A DNA stretch of 64,000 nucleotides from Eleginops maclovinus (GCF_036324505.1 NC_086354.1:23034207-23098206), one strand, 5' to 3'. Numbered from the stretch's first letter, positions 1 to 13,951 are shown. The notes: generated by a model not told the origin, from the sequence alone. Numbers and translations are program-made.

Positions 1-853
1 ACGTACATGTATTACTGATTATTGGCAAATAATGTTTGATGGTTAATCAACTGGGACATCCCTCATTTTTAATCATATTAAATATTCATGTATGAATTAT
101 AAACAGAAACTAAACCAAGAAATGTCAGTATTTTGGGAAGATAGCTTATCTTTTTGCCATGAGGCTAGATAGATACAATGGGCAATTAGCTCGGATTAGC
201 AACAAATTAGCATCTAGCAAAGTGATATAGGACACAAGCTATTAAGTCGTCTTGAGTGACTCCTAATGAGGAGTTTGGTTTAGGACTGACATTAAAATGT
301 AACCTGTATTTCCCCTTTTTCTGTATCTGCCTCACCCTTCATATGTTGAATTTTTTAAAAAAGCCTTGTTTTCAACTTAGCCCCATCTGCTCGACCACTT
401 AGCTGCGACAGCTAAACTGACCATTCTGGATATCGGATCTGAAAAAAAACACAGCTGAAGAGTGCTGACAGTCTTTCAGCACGGGGAAAAGTGGGTTTTA
501 TTCAAGCTACTGAAAGCTGATAGATGTGAGTACAGCACAGAGATCACACACACACACACACAGAGGGAAACTATTTCCTGTGTCCAAACACCTGATATTG
601 CAGTGTGAACCCATTTCTGAAACCTCTTTAAGAGAAGATTGTCCTCTGGTTTGATAGATACAGTAGAGCATGGTACTATATATTAATGTCGCAAAGGTAG
701 CCAAGTCTAAAAATGAAAGCATACATCAGCCTTTGTACTTTTAAACAAAATCACACATTTAGATGAACTCAACTAAAAACACGTTTCGATGTGGAGATAA
801 GACCATAAACCAGATCATTCCTTTAAAATAAATGGCTTCCAAAGCACAACTAT

Positions 854-860
<7 letters not shown>
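1..860. other. Gene-free intron stretch
   Basis: AT-rich unique-looking DNA with one short (CA)8 run near 547-562. Nothing else recognised. Confidence 0.6.

Positions 861-920
<60 letters not shown>
861..920 (+). repeat. (TG)30 microsatellite
   Basis: Pure 60-bp TG array, preceded by an impure tatgtgtgag and followed by taggtaggtg. Confidence 0.98.
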
Positions 921-923
<3 letters not shown>

Positions 924-1080
924 GTAGGTGAGTATGTGTGAGGGTGGTTAGCTAGCACCGCTAATGAGCACCATACATCCCCATGCTATCGGTGCTAATC
1001 ACACTGAGCACTATATTTAGCTGTTTAGCTTCAGTTACTGATTTTCCATGGGACCAATCAACACGTAGCAGGCGACACAG

Positions 1081-1081
<1 letters not shown>

Positions 1082-1154
<73 letters not shown>
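1082..1154 (+). repeat. (TG)~36 microsatellite
   Basis: Pure 73-bp TG array lying only 160 bp after the 861-920 array. Confidence 0.98.
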
Positions 1155-1156
<2 letters not shown>

Positions 1157-1889
1157 GCTTGGTGAACTGGACTCAAAACTTTCAACAATCATTCCCAGAA
1201 AAAAATATTTGTACAACTTAAATTAATGATTGTTTTCCTGCTTGTTTAGCATACTATAGGTGATGGATTTTAATCTACTGGTGCTCCAAAATCCTACATT
1301 CAGTTATATTTCTTTAATTAGGAGCCGATAAGCATTAGTTGTTGTAACGCAGTCTGAGCTGCACTGTAGATTGGATCAGTTTTATGCAGCATGTTTTCTT
1401 TTGCCGTTATCTGTGCTTTTATAAAACACAACCGGACATCGTGTAATCCCCAAAAGTCTTTAGGAACAATATCTCAGATTTATTTGACCTTTATCTTGTT
1501 ACAAATAGTTTTCTCAGCCCTCTAAGTACAAATGTCCTGTCAAATGTGAGCTTTTTGATCTGTATTCTGTGTTGAATTGGTTTAAAATCTAATTACAAGA
1601 GTGATAAAACTGTTACCCTGATTCTTAAAACCTTCTTTACCTCGCTGTCCATTTAAATAAGCATCCAAACGTCACAACAAAGCAGCTACTAAGCTGTACT
1701 GATACTCAATAAAATACAATAACACAATATCCTCTGCATGACCCCGCATTGTTCTATCCTGTAGGCCAAAGGTGTTGTTTTCCCAGCCGTCTCTGGACAA
1801 CAAACAAGTTATATATCTTTCCTCTAAGAACTAACGGACAGCACGTTTGATTTAAGGGATGTATGTATGACTGCTCTAAAAAGGAGCTT
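1155..1889. other. Gene-free intron stretch
   Basis: AT-rich, apparently unique DNA between a TG array and a purine-rich stretch. I see nothing in it. Confidence 0.6.
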
Positions 1890-2120
1890 GAAACGTAGAG
1901 GGCAGAGAAAGTGATTGAAGAGGTGGAGAAAAATGCTTGAGAAGAGAGATGATGGACGGGAGAGACGGTAGGGTGGATGAGAGGAAGTGTGAGAAAGTAA
2001 AAAGGTGGATAAATATAGAATGGAGAGGTCAAAGAGGGGAGAAAGAAAGGGGAAAAACTCAGGGAATAGATGGAAAAGGACAAGGAGAGAGGAGATGATG
2101 GGGGAGTGGGTGAAAGACGG
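1890..2120 (+). repeat. Purine-rich (GA) stretch
   Basis: The plus strand is strongly A/G-rich for about 230 bp, with scattered T and few C. The open frames seen here in both directions are a by-product of this bias. Confidence 0.7.
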
Positions 2121-2321
2121 AAAGAGGCCAGACCAATCTGCTATGAGGAGGACTCTGTGGAGGGGATCGGGCTCTCAGGACGGAGCTGACAGAGCTTTAG
2201 GCTAAAGGCTCCCGAGCGAACTGGACAGCTTCCCTCCTCCCCTCTCTCTCTTTGCCGGGAACTATTCTGTCACTGCTCAGGCCTGGACAAGTGTTGCTGG
2301 TGGGAAGAGTTTCAAATATGT

Positions 2322-2326
<5 letters not shown>

Positions 2327-2369
<43 letters not shown>
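2327..2369 (+). repeat. (TG)n microsatellite
   Basis: A 43-bp TG array after an impure tatgtgtgtatg lead. Confidence 0.97.
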
Positions 2370-2370
<1 letters not shown>

Positions 2371-2545
2371 GCAACACAGCTGGCAAGGATCAAGCTGGCT
2401 CACGCATCGGGGCAGTTTCTGTTGCACAATGAAACCGCCCGCCTCTCCACAGGAAACGGCTCTTTTTTAGGCGATAAATCAGGAGAATTAAAAGAGGTTG
2501 GGAAATTTGGTGAGGGGGAAAAAAACGAGAGAGAGGCTGACTGAG

Positions 2546-2851
2546 TAAGATGGACTGATATTACATTCTCTCCGTATTCATCATTATTCCTATTAAAAGA
2601 CCAGGCTTTTTACAGTAAAACTGCAAGTCAATCATTTTTCCACGACTTCCCGTGATGGAGTCGGGGTGTTTTCCAACATTTCACTTTGGAAATTAAAGTT
2701 TAACACTTAAAATGAGTTGGTTGGACACTACTCCTCCATTTATATTCTGCATTATAGTCGTTTTTAACGAGCAGAAAGAGGCTTTTAACTGTAAAGCCCG
2801 GCACTGATGGAGCCACAACCCTACCTGACACAGAGAACATTTAGAGAACAA
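2546..2851 (+). repeat. Left arm of a ~300-bp inverted repeat
   Basis: Starting TAAGATGGACTGATATTACA, this arm is the reverse complement of 3525-3828 at about 85% identity by eye, with only small indels. Shared blocks include ccgtgatggagtcgggg with cgcgattaagtcggggg, and a long run ending tgatggagccacaac. Together the arms bracket about 670 bp. They could be long terminal inverted repeats of a DNA transposon or an inverted pair of one interspersed repeat. Confidence 0.85.
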
Positions 2852-3524
2852 AGGCAGCTTGTAAAGGAGATGGGGTCTCCAGGGAATGACGTTCTAGAGA
2901 TGGCACGGTGTGGATGGGTCTGACAGACTTTCCCAGTTCCAGATGGTTTATTTATACATCAACAAACAAACAAACCTATCAGCTGATGATGAAAACGTGT
3001 TGGCTTTATATCACATCCATTTGTCTTCATTTCTGAATGACTTCTTCATGAAGCGTTGTCTTCTAACAGTTCCTTTTACTGTCATCTCTGATAGAAAAGT
3101 GTATTATTTTACTGTCAGCTGATCTACCTTTGTCATGATTTGTTTAACGGCCAAATATTGACATTACTGGCCAAAACGAAAATCACTAAAAATGTCGGTT
3201 TAACATATATATTTTGAAATACCTTTTGGGGAATTTGGCTTAAAATCAAGACACGCTGCACAATTGTTTAATTTTTAAAAGATATATATATTATTTTTGT
3301 TGTTTTTTTAAAGAGATTAATAAACATGTCAAGGCATATTTTTTTCCTGGCATGGAGAGGATTGAGTATCAGCCATTTATGGGGATTGAGCACTATTATT
3401 CTATACATAACCAGATATAATGGAGGATAATCTGGGGTCCAACTCCAGTTCTAAAACTGAGCATTGGTGAAAGACAGGGGAATATTTCTATCAACACTTT
3501 TTAGGCCCTTGAAGCTGATATTCT
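2852..3524. other. Spacer between the inverted arms
   Basis: AT-rich DNA with no ORF resembling a transposase and no recognised repeat. If the arms are transposon TIRs, this would be the internal part of a non-autonomous element. Confidence 0.5.
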
Positions 3525-3828
3525 GAATCCTCTCTAAATGTTTTGCCAGGCATAGTTGTGGCTCCATCAGTGTTGGGCTTTATAGTTAAAAGCATCTTTC
3601 TGCTGGTTAAAATGTCTATAATGCTGAATTTAAATGGTAGAGTAGTGTCTAACAACATCATTTTAAGTCTTAAACTTGAATTTGCAAAGTTAAATGTTGG
3701 AAAAGACCCCCGACTTAATCGCGGGAAGAAGTGGAAAAATGATTGACTTGCATTTTTACTGTAAAAAGTCTGGTCTTTTAAACGCTGTAATGATAAATAC
3801 AGACAGAATGTAATATCAGCCCATCTTA
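3525..3828 (-). repeat. Right arm of the ~300-bp inverted repeat
   Basis: This is the partner of 2546-2851, ending ...atatcagcccatctta. The outer ends match exactly over TAAGATGG. The inner match fades near aacatttagaga. No clear target-site duplication was seen outside the arms, though a TA shared with the arm ends is possible. Confidence 0.85.
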
Positions 3829-5875
3829 AAAAAGGAGCGTGTTGCTATGAGGCAACCTACAGAAAATATAGGAACTCTAACGTGAATTTGTGGCTGTTAT
3901 ATTGAGATCTACTAACTTTATCTGCCTTTTCTACTTTACTGTAAAATGTGCGCACAGTCCCTAAGTGTAAACGAGTTGCTCAGGGACCAAAAAAGACCTA
4001 ATCTTGGAAACCCATTTTCTACATCTGTCCCGTTTTCCAACAATAATAATACCTTTCCACAAAACCCAAACCATTGGACTCGTTTCAACGGCCATTAAGC
4101 ACTAGATTTTCTTTGCAAAACCACACCAACGTGACCCTCCCTCTGAAGACTTCATTAAGGAATATTTGCAGTACGAGTGTAATCACTGAGGGGAGTGTCG
4201 TGCCACTATACATTAAGTCCATAGGAGCAGATCCAGTGGGAGCTAACTACTAATGCTAGCCGTGTTAGCGCCTCGCTCTGCGCTGTAAAACCAGCTCGGT
4301 GCAACAGAGGAATCGGGGATCCTGCATGTGTGAGTCATTAGGAGGCATCTGAGAGAGAGTGTGTGTGCAGATGTCTGGCCGAGGATTTGAAACCTCGAGA
4401 TGTGAGAGTGACCCACATGCGAGGCGTTCTGCAGCCAGGCGGAGGTCTCGTAAGCCTCGCTGTAATTGAGGGCCAAGGGAGCACCTAAGGAGTGACAGCC
4501 GCTTAATGAGAAATTATAGTTGTGCTGATGCGCTCAGAAAAACCTGACTCCATTTGATAGTAATTACATCTCATACGGTTTCATTATGCCCGCTCCTTAT
4601 TTGTGTTAGGCATTATTACGACTGAAATAGGAGAGGATAAACTCTGCCGGGATTAACACCAGTTTGAGACCCCCCACACACACTCTGACACACACACACC
4701 AAACTGCTGGTAAGTGAGTCCGGCAAGAGGGTTGTTAAAACTATATATCAAGTTCATCTCAACCAATCCTCACATCTTTCTATTATGACAATTAAACTTG
4801 AGTCCTACGAATACAATTCAGAGGACTCAAAGTTATGTTTTCTGGTAAACAAAAGGACCAATCAAGTGTCTACACGGTGGCAACTTTACCCTGCTGGTTT
4901 AAGGAGTGAGTAAAGAAGATATTGTGAAAATACTGAAGAAGTATTTGGTCAAATATAGGACAAATTATATTTCAACATTTCACCAAGTATGTGTTTCGTT
5001 TTCAGCTTCCTATCGGGGTCAAAGCTATGGACTTGACGATTACTTGACACATGAAAAACCATGAAGAAATAGCAATTGAACTTTTTAGAAGAGCCTAATA
5101 GCACTTAAACATCGAAGATATGGAGTTTATAAAAAATACAAGAGGGAAAAGGAGCAAATCCTCTCTTTTGAAAGTTTGGAACAAAAGAAAACTCAGCTTT
5201 TTGACACTAAGTTTGCTCGAGATCGACCGGTCCGATTCATCATTTTCGCTGAATCTCTTGCATTGATAAAAGGAAACAGCCTTTAGTATGTTTGCCATGT
5301 CATCATAACCTAGGATAAAGTTATGTTTTACAACTGTTTAGCCTTTCTGCTGTAAAAAAAACAAGCTTTTAAATGTTTGGTTGTGCCCTCTGGGTTGCGA
5401 GAACTTTGAAGAATGAGGTAAAAGAGCTTATGGATGCAACTGCTATTTGTTCATAAAATGTGTTTATAGTTTCATGCAACCTCAATCAAACGTTCACATT
5501 ATCATAGTGACATCCCCTGTATGTATTTCAAGCTCTCAAAATGTTTTGTAGTCGTAAAAATAATACAATCTTTAAAATATGTCTATGTTTTTGTGTGATT
5601 GAGGGTCCAAAATGTTCATAGTATGTCAAAATGAAAAGAATAACTATCAGGTTATAAAGGTGAGGTTGTTCTTAAAAAGAAGACACCAAAACATTGACAT
5701 GCTTCATATTTCTTAATGGGGTTTAGTAAGACAATCAAAAGTATGCGAAAACTGCTAAATTAGCCACGGAGTCGTTAACGAGTTTCAGTTTTCTAAAACA
5801 AACGATCGACACACTTCCCTTCCAACTACCACCTATTCCTTTATTTCATTACTGGAAAAGATTCCCCTCTCTGTG
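3829..5875. other. Gene-free intron stretch
   Basis: No repeat or coding segment recognised. The part around 4500-4640 is AT-rich with several homeodomain-type TAAT/ATTA cores (taattacatctcat, cattatgcc, gcattatta). It looks like the kind of unique DNA where conserved non-coding elements occur, but nothing in one sequence can prove that. Confidence 0.5.
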
Positions 5876-6320
5876 CAGTTCTCGGTGGTATTAAGACCAT
5901 GTTGATAATTGGAGGCCTGAAGTTTGCACAGATAATGCCCGGGGCCGCAGACCCTTCAGAGAGAGGCTTTCTCATTACCTCAGATATTGCACTTGCGATT
6001 AAGAGTGGTTCTGCTAAGCCAGAGGTAAGAGCGGGTGGATTTGAGATGCGAGCTGTAGATGTAGGCTTTAATCCAGGCCAAGGTGGAGCAGGCGTCAAGG
6101 TTTTCCCCACGTCTGAGTCCATCTCTAATACCCACCGCACGCAAACACACACAACTCTGCAATTTAGGAGTCTTAACCTACAGACACACCAAAGCAGAAG
6201 TGAGCGCTTACATGGAAAGTACCAAACGTCACTCTTTCTACCGGAGCCCATCATCAAATCTCTTTCCCTTCCACCACCTCCGGCCCCAGGAGAGGAGCCC
6301 TGCACTGAAATCTAATTAAA
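5876..6320. other. Stretch open in both directions, possible conserved non-coding element
   Basis: Both strands stay free of stops in one frame for about 140-150 codons (plus 5899-6315, minus 5841-6305). The sequence is balanced in composition and unlike the simple repeats around it. Neither translation resembles a protein I know, and no convincing splice pair surrounds it. A conserved element or an old pseudogene fragment are the alternatives to chance. Confidence 0.3.
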
Positions 6321-6829
6321 GGCTCCATAAGTAGAGCTCAGATCAAACTGTCACATCAAAGTCGCCGCTGGGACAGAAAGACACGAATCAATAAGAGAGA
6401 GCTCGGGAAGATCCTCGTGGACCCCGGAGACTCTGGGCCGACCCAGCTTGGGATCAGGCCATCAGAAAACCGACTGAATGGAGGAAGCGGAGGGGGATGT
6501 GTAGTCTGTATTAGATGGCTGAGTAATGGAGTTTTTTTTATGTTTCACTTTCTCTGTCTGCCTGCCAAATGCTGAGGGTCTCTCTGCAATACAGTTGTGA
6601 TGTTTTCCAAGTAATGGTGTAGTGGAAACAGTTTGAGACGTATTGAGGTAATCGTGCATCTAAATTAGTTCGGGTTCATTGAGCTCCGATTAAAAGTCCC
6701 AGGTGAGTTCAAACTCTAGGAACGAAGAATGACTTACCTGCATGGATGACACCATGTAGAGACCAGGTTCAAGGGAAGACGGGAACAGCCAACCGAACAA
6801 AAGAGAAAGAGAGAAGAAGCTGGTTAGTT

Positions 6830-6925
6830 CGTTAGTCACATGTGCAACAGGTTGTCTTAAATATCAGTTAGCATCAAGTTAGCTTAGCATAAAGACTGGA
6901 AAAAGCAGGAAAGATCTCATCCAAG
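6830..6925 (+). repeat. Fragment of a fish interspersed repeat
   Basis: The words agttagcttagcataaagac and tggaaaaagcaggaaag are hallmarks of a repeat I know as abundant in perch-like fish. Only about 100 bp is present and the ends are unclear. Confidence 0.5.
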
Positions 6926-9567
6926 TTATAGTCTATCACACAGTATGGTTGGGTGGTTTACAAGATACACACAACGCTTAATAGTCATACATTGAGAACA
7001 GCAATTGAAAACATCTGTGGTTATTCATTTGTAGCTGAATTCATTGGAATAAAAAACCCATTTAACATTAAACTCAGTGAACAAAAGGGCTCATTCGGCG
7101 GTATTGGCGATCGTTTGGGATGGACACTGGAAAGACCAAAACAAGACGGTTTGGTGAGGTTGTATTTACGTTTGAAGTGTGTTTTCAGATGCTCCTTCGC
7201 TTGACTGTAGCGCCAATCTGCGGTTGCTGGACTTGTTTCAATTATGCGCCCACTTCCATCAAACACAGAAAGAACCTGACAGACCTTTGCCAGTGTGTTG
7301 GGCTTCATTTCTCTACAGCAGCTTCAAACCTTTCATCACTGCTGCACGAGGGCCACAGGGTGTTTGGGAGCACACTGGCTTATATATTTTATTCAGTGCT
7401 GTGCAAAACTAATCTTCCTCCCAGGCTTCAAACCCTATTATGCACTTCAGAATGTAAAATCAGCAAACAACAAATGCATTGTTTCCTAAAAACAACCAGG
7501 GGGGGACGAATCGGCCAAACACTTTTGCATAAAACATACATTTCTGTTGGCAAAAAGTCCTCTTAGTACAGCTGTGTTATTGTACTTTGATCCACAGTTT
7601 GTTGGATAGGATATTTTGACGATAACAATGCTTAGTTTGACTTTGACTTACATGCAAAGTTGAAGAAGTTTCAGAAAGTCGCTCTACAACACAACCTCTT
7701 GAAATGAATAATTAAAGAACCACCCAGACAACAGATGTACGTTTAATTTTTTTCCTCCTGAGATCCCATACGTTCCCTATCATTTAGGGGAAATAAAGCA
7801 CATTACCCAACAGCACTGCTTATCCTAAGAGACATCGATACTTTACAGAGCGCCAGGGGAATAGCAGAGTGGGGCTGCCTAAGCCGACCTTGTTGTTGAA
7901 ATAAGCACTTTTACTCTCGCACTGACAGCAGAAATCTGACAGCGATACGAAACACAATAGCCGTTGTGGGAGGCGAAGAGAGAGCAAACGGCTAATTTGC
8001 TGCGTGAACAAAAGAAAGTCTGTGACAGCTCCGCAGTGACACGTTGCTGTTGCATTAGGGATGGAGAAGGGGATTAGAGTCGAAGCATGTGATCCCTTCT
8101 TGTCTGGATGTGATCTTCTCTGAAAAGACGCATGCTTGACAGCAATAAATGTCTGCAGAAACAAAATAATGGGAGCCGCAGCAGAAGCCGCCTGCATGTA
8201 TCCTTCACTCAAACTAAGAGACGCTGTAAACGATGGCAGAAGTGACTTATGAATTATCTCCATGCAGACATGCCGCTTCACTCTTTACTACATCAAACTT
8301 CCTGATCCTGCAGACACACTGTTCAGGTTGGTTTCAGGGTGAGCCGTTTCCTGATTCTCTGTATCCATTTGATGCATATTAAAGGATTATGAAACCGAAC
8401 AAGAACCAAATCTGTCCGGCACAGTCACCTGAACTCCATAAAATAATTACTTTCCTGAGTCAGTCGACCCTCTTTAGGTAAGAAAATGTGCTTTTACTGA
8501 CACAAAATGGTTAAGTAAATCAAATGAGTTCAAGTGGTTCCTTTAGTTTATGAAGTGGTTTCTATGCCTTAGTTATAACCGTTTTCATTAGACCAGTGTA
8601 GCAAGTGTACAGGATGTTGTTATATGATGATGTATATTGAATTATCAGGTATTAAACTGACCAAAAACATATTCCCCTTTGAGATTTTCTGGTAAACTTA
8701 CTTAGGTTAGGTTATTTATAATGCAGTTTGTTTTTCCCTCTGTAAAAATGCAAACAACTTCCCATTAGGGTTAGGGTCAGGGTTTTCGTTCCCATTAAAC
8801 AAGACGTCTTTAGTTGTATTCATTCTATATCTGTGTCATTCGAGTGGCACAGTATTTCATCTCTTTCCAGTTAATGTTTAGGAAAGTACAGAGCATCTTG
8901 GAATATGTGTTCTGGACTCGAGCAGGCGTGCCACGTGTGATAAATGATTTACACTGCGAGGGTAAAATTGGCTACTTGTTTTGGAAAATACTCAAACCGA
9001 ACGACACGGTGAGGAAATACCCGGAGAGTTAATTCTCTTACTGCAGCTTTGGTACTGCAGAGGATTCTTGGAAGTTGTGCAAAAAGACTAAATGATTTTG
9101 AGTACAAACTATATTATCTTATAGCAGAGAAGAACCAGAAGAGGATTTAAACTTCTGATGTACAATTCCTCGAGAATTAAGCCAGAAAACACAAACTCAG
9201 AGCAAGGAAATAATTGCTTTTTACAAAAGTACAGGTCCTGAACAAACTCAGCATGACAGGTTTCAGATATAATAGTCCATAAATAAACTTTCAGTAACAG
9301 GTATAGTTTCCTCTGCGCGCCTCGATATCCTGGGAATGTGTTTGTTGTCTGTTGTTCTGCTTGGTATTCCAGCAGGCAAGTCGAGCATGGCAGATATGCC
9401 CGTGCAAGTCATCACAAACTCCGGAGCAGAGGGTACACCCGGGTACACCCTGATGCACAACAGTTCCCACTCTGATCTAAACACATGGTCCTCACAGAGT
9501 CACAGAGCTGTGTTTATAGGTGTGTGTGAATGTGCAGAAAAGTACAAACATGGTGCATATTCCTTTT
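6926..9567. other. Gene-free intron stretch
   Basis: Unique-looking DNA without recognised repeats. A 153-codon minus-strand frame at 7820-8281 has no recognisable protein features. A two-unit TTAGGG-like string near 8766 is too short to be telomeric. Confidence 0.55.
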
Positions 9568-9800
9568 AGGGCTGGCAGATTTGGAAAATATAACAAATTG
9601 CAATTATTTCAACTGGAACACAATTGCACGAGTCACGAAAGATGGAGGGATTGGTCATAGTTGCACCCTTGAAATCATTGAAATATGCATTTAAAATGAT
9701 CATGGTGGGATTATTTAAGTGGATATGTCCTAAACAAGAATCTTTTTTGAAACTTGAGTACAATTTGAGGGCTGGGACATCTATGAAGTACCACAATCAT
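9568..9800 (+). repeat. Degenerate MITE-like fragment (agggctg... family)
   Basis: Begins ttagggctggcagatttgg and continues with aaattgcaattattt. This resembles the left end of a common fish element beginning agggctgcacgatt. Related fragments lie at 11085-11157 and 21691-21797. The right border is unclear. Confidence 0.4.
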
Positions 9801-11084
9801 TCATTCAGAATAATAGTTACACTGACTTTGCGCTTGACAAATAATGCCCCTCCTGTGATTCGAACATTGGACTCGTCCATTTTTCAGTCCTAATTCCTAT
9901 TGATGTGTACACACATTACTTTACAAACACACCCCTTCTTTCTTCAAGCTTCTCACTAACCCCACATAGCTGATAATAATTCCCTTAAAAAACTTCAAGA
10001 CTAAGTTCCCATGACTGAGTTAAGCCTCATAAAACCCCCTTACATTACATCCATCGTGAAATAATTGCATCATTTTCATCAACCCATAAAAAGCTTTCTC
10101 TTTGGTCGAACCCAAGACAGATTCACTGTTGATCGGCCCCGACAGCCCAAAGCTCACCCTGTTCCCAATTGTGCTTTCGTCAAAGGCAAAATGGCAATTA
10201 TGGACAAATGCTCGGGGGGTAGAGAGTGGTGCAAGACAGAAGGACAGAAGGAAAACAACAGAACGAGATGGACGGATGGAGAAAGAGAAGGAGACAAACC
10301 GAGCGACGGGGCTCTCAGTGGCTTTGGTTCAAAGGCGACTGCATGCCGGCTCTGTTCTAATGTTAATTCAACCAAACGGACAACAAGTGCCGCTCCACTT
10401 CTCCAGGCAATTAATCTTGCGTGAGCCAAGCAAAGAGAGATTTCAGCGAGGGCTAAAAGAGAAGGGAAAAAAATGCATAATTTTTCCGTGCCAATTACGG
10501 TGACAAGGAAAGAAGAAGAGGGTGGTGGAGGGAGACGGACAGAACGAGAGCAAGGGAGGTGGTAGTGGTGGGGGGGGGGAGAAGGATATCCAAGAGGAGA
10601 AATACAAATTAGTATATGTAACACAAATGGGAAGAGGGGAGGAGGAGGAAGCAAAGACCGATTTATTGGGTTATAGGGTCACCAAAGGCTAAAATAGAGT
10701 TGGAAATAATCTATACATTTATGACGCAATGAGAAAAACGTTTTGGGCATCACAGTAGCTCCATTTGCAAGACCTTCCAGGACGAATATTAAGACAACAT
10801 ACAAGGAAAAAACATTTGATATAGTATAACAACGGAGACAATATCTTTAAGACCCTTAAATATTTAAACTTGTGTGAAAATGAATAGAAACAATGGCTGC
10901 AAAAACCATTACTTGTGAATATTTCGACTGATATTTCAATTGTGATACGATCGCTTTTGCACCATTAAACCCATAAAGGTTAAAATTATTCCAAAAAATA
11001 ATGATGGTGTGACTTCTGTAGGGTGATCTGTTGCAAAAAAGTATGTTTTTATCCCTAAAATACGATTGGGAAGCCAGAATATAT
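9801..11084. other. Gene-free intron stretch
   Basis: Mostly unique DNA. The plus strand from 10500 to 10650 is purine-rich with a 9-G run near 10570, and this produces the 166-codon Pro/Ser-rich minus frame. Nothing else recognised. Confidence 0.55.
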
Positions 11085-11157
11085 CTGCAGAAATGGTATT
11101 TTAACGCATATTTATGTTGGATTTTGATTATATTTGGACTAATTGTGCAACCCTAAA
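11085..11157 (+). repeat. Degenerate MITE-like fragment
   Basis: The words ttttgattatatttggacta and attgtgcaaccctaaa resemble the right end of the agggctgcacgatt-type element, compare 21740-21797. Confidence 0.35.
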
Positions 11158-12050
11158 GGCTTAAGCTTATGTCAAAAAGATAAATAATTATATATATTCA
11201 TCAAAACTAAAGTCAGTGTTTCTCGATGTCTTGGGAAAAGGAAGTGAACCCTGATGTTTGGAAAGGGCATCCCAGACAAAGAGCTTTTTTGGCGGCAACA
11301 CTGATTTCAGCTGTCAGTAATGCACTTACGCTGACAGATAGCCGTTATTACGGATGCTGTTAAAGTCGAACGATGTCGCTGACGAAGATATAAACCCATT
11401 TAAGGAAAGGCTTGTACAACGAGATGACCCCTCTTTGGAAAAGTAGTCAAACCCGGAACAATTTCTTCATTAAACTGCTGTGTGATGGTGCAAGGGTGCG
11501 TTTTAGGGTTTGTGAGAATGGATTTCACTTCCCCCCGAGGAATGCCTTAATATCCACAGAGGTGTCTGTGAAAACGTTTGACCCCGGCCATCTCATGAAA
11601 ACGAATCCTCAGAAAAATAACACGGGGGCCTCCAGCTACATCTGATGCTTTCTTTGGAGACCGCAATTACGAGCACATTTCAAACGCCGACCGAGGTACA
11701 TGTGGGGCTCCTTGTGAGTTGCCACACTAACTGATTCTGAAGGGAAGTGCAAAGACAACATTGAGGATGGAAATTTCCCGAGGCAAGTCCCACAAGTCTC
11801 GGTCTGTCAGGTTTTCAAAAGGGTCAGGGGTTTGATTTCTTTTTTAGAAGAAACAGTGACACACACAAAGGGATCTATGACAGGAGAGGGGGAGTTGGTT
11901 TGAGTGAGGTTGTGTGAACTGTTTTTATTCTAGATTCATGTCATCTTATACGAGTACAGGCAAGATGATGGCTTTTGAAGCTGGTTTTATGTCTGAGTCA
12001 TTGCCCGGTATAGCAAAATCAAATTGAATGATTAGAAGGCAGGCTGGAAC
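11158..12050. other. Gene-free intron stretch
   Basis: Unique-looking DNA. No repeat or coding segment recognised. Confidence 0.55.
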
Positions 12051-12500
12051 CAGCGGTGGAAGAAGATGTGTTACTTATGTAAAAGTAGTAATACCACAAT
12101 GTAGGAAAAAGCAAAAGTCATGCATTCAAAATCTCACTTAAAGTACAAATACACTTAAAGCTCCAAAACTAAAGAGGAAGAATATTCCCTTAATGGTCCC
12201 ACAGCGTCTCTTCTCTGCAGGACTTGAACCGGTGACCTTTCAGTTCCCAGAGAACTCATTATGCAGAATGGCCATTAATGGAATAATAACTGACTTAAAT
12301 CAAATATACCGCTGGGTATCAAAATTCCTAATACAATTATTATAATATATTAGTTGATTTACATATTTTATTAAATTATATGAACTAGTTACTAAAATAG
12401 CAAAAAGTACAGTATTTGCCTCGAATGTTGTGGAGTATGAAGTAGCATTAAATGGAAATATTCAAATAAAGTAAGAGCTCCTCAAAATGGTGCTCAGGAA
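12051..12500 (+). mobile_element. hAT-like MITE copy, interrupted
   Basis: Starts CAGCGGTGGAAGAAG, matching the left end of the element at 38415 (CAGAGGTGGGAAGAAG). It then runs through words typical of this fish family (aaaagtagtaatacc, gtcatgcattcaaaatc, then tttgcctcgaatgttgtgg and gtagcattaaatggaaata). The right terminus is not identifiable. A tRNA-SINE-like insert interrupts it near 12190-12290. Confidence 0.6.
12190..12290 (-). mobile_element. tRNA-derived SINE fragment nested in the MITE
   Basis: On the minus strand GGTTCAAGTCC (12220-12230) is a perfect pol III B box, followed by a tRNA-like context. There is no matching cloverleaf, so it is not a tRNA gene. The borders are approximate. 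Confidence 0.4.
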
Positions 12501-12921
12501 AGTTGATCGGCTGACTCATCATTTTATTGTACAAGCATTCATGCAAAGTCTACATCATCACAGCAGTTGACATCCACAGGGAAAAAGAGGCGTTTTGATT
12601 CCTTATTAAACACTGAGTTTTACCTCTTTTGGACAGAGTTTGCAGCAGTAAACAAGTAAAGAATCAAACCCGCATCAGGGGGAAAACCTAATGATCCAGT
12701 GTCTTATTGACTCTGGGGAATAAACCATGAAAAGGAAAGAGAGCTGCTCTGAATTGGATGTCTGTTTGTGTTGTTAACTTGCATCAAAGCTGGATATGTG
12801 TGTGTCCGTGTGCATAGATAAGAGTGTGTGTAAGCATGTTTCATCTAACTTCCAAATAAAGTCCTGTCACTGTGCAGCCACACACCTTTAAGATTTGTAT
12901 TTAGCAGCATCAGAGTGCTAT
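12501..12921. other. Gene-free intron stretch
   Basis: Unique-looking DNA with short impure TG runs near 12797-12830. Nothing else recognised. Confidence 0.55.

Positions 12922-13951
<1,030 letters not shown>

Noticed and set aside
7820..8281. 153-codon minus-strand frame
   Set aside because: No recognisable motif and no splice-site or promoter context. Consistent with chance.
8764..8784. Telomere-like ttagggttagggtcaggg
   Set aside because: Only about two true units, too short for an interstitial telomeric repeat.
10154..10654. 166-codon minus-strand frame
   Set aside because: Low-complexity Pro/Ser/Leu stretch opposite a purine-rich segment, with no support.
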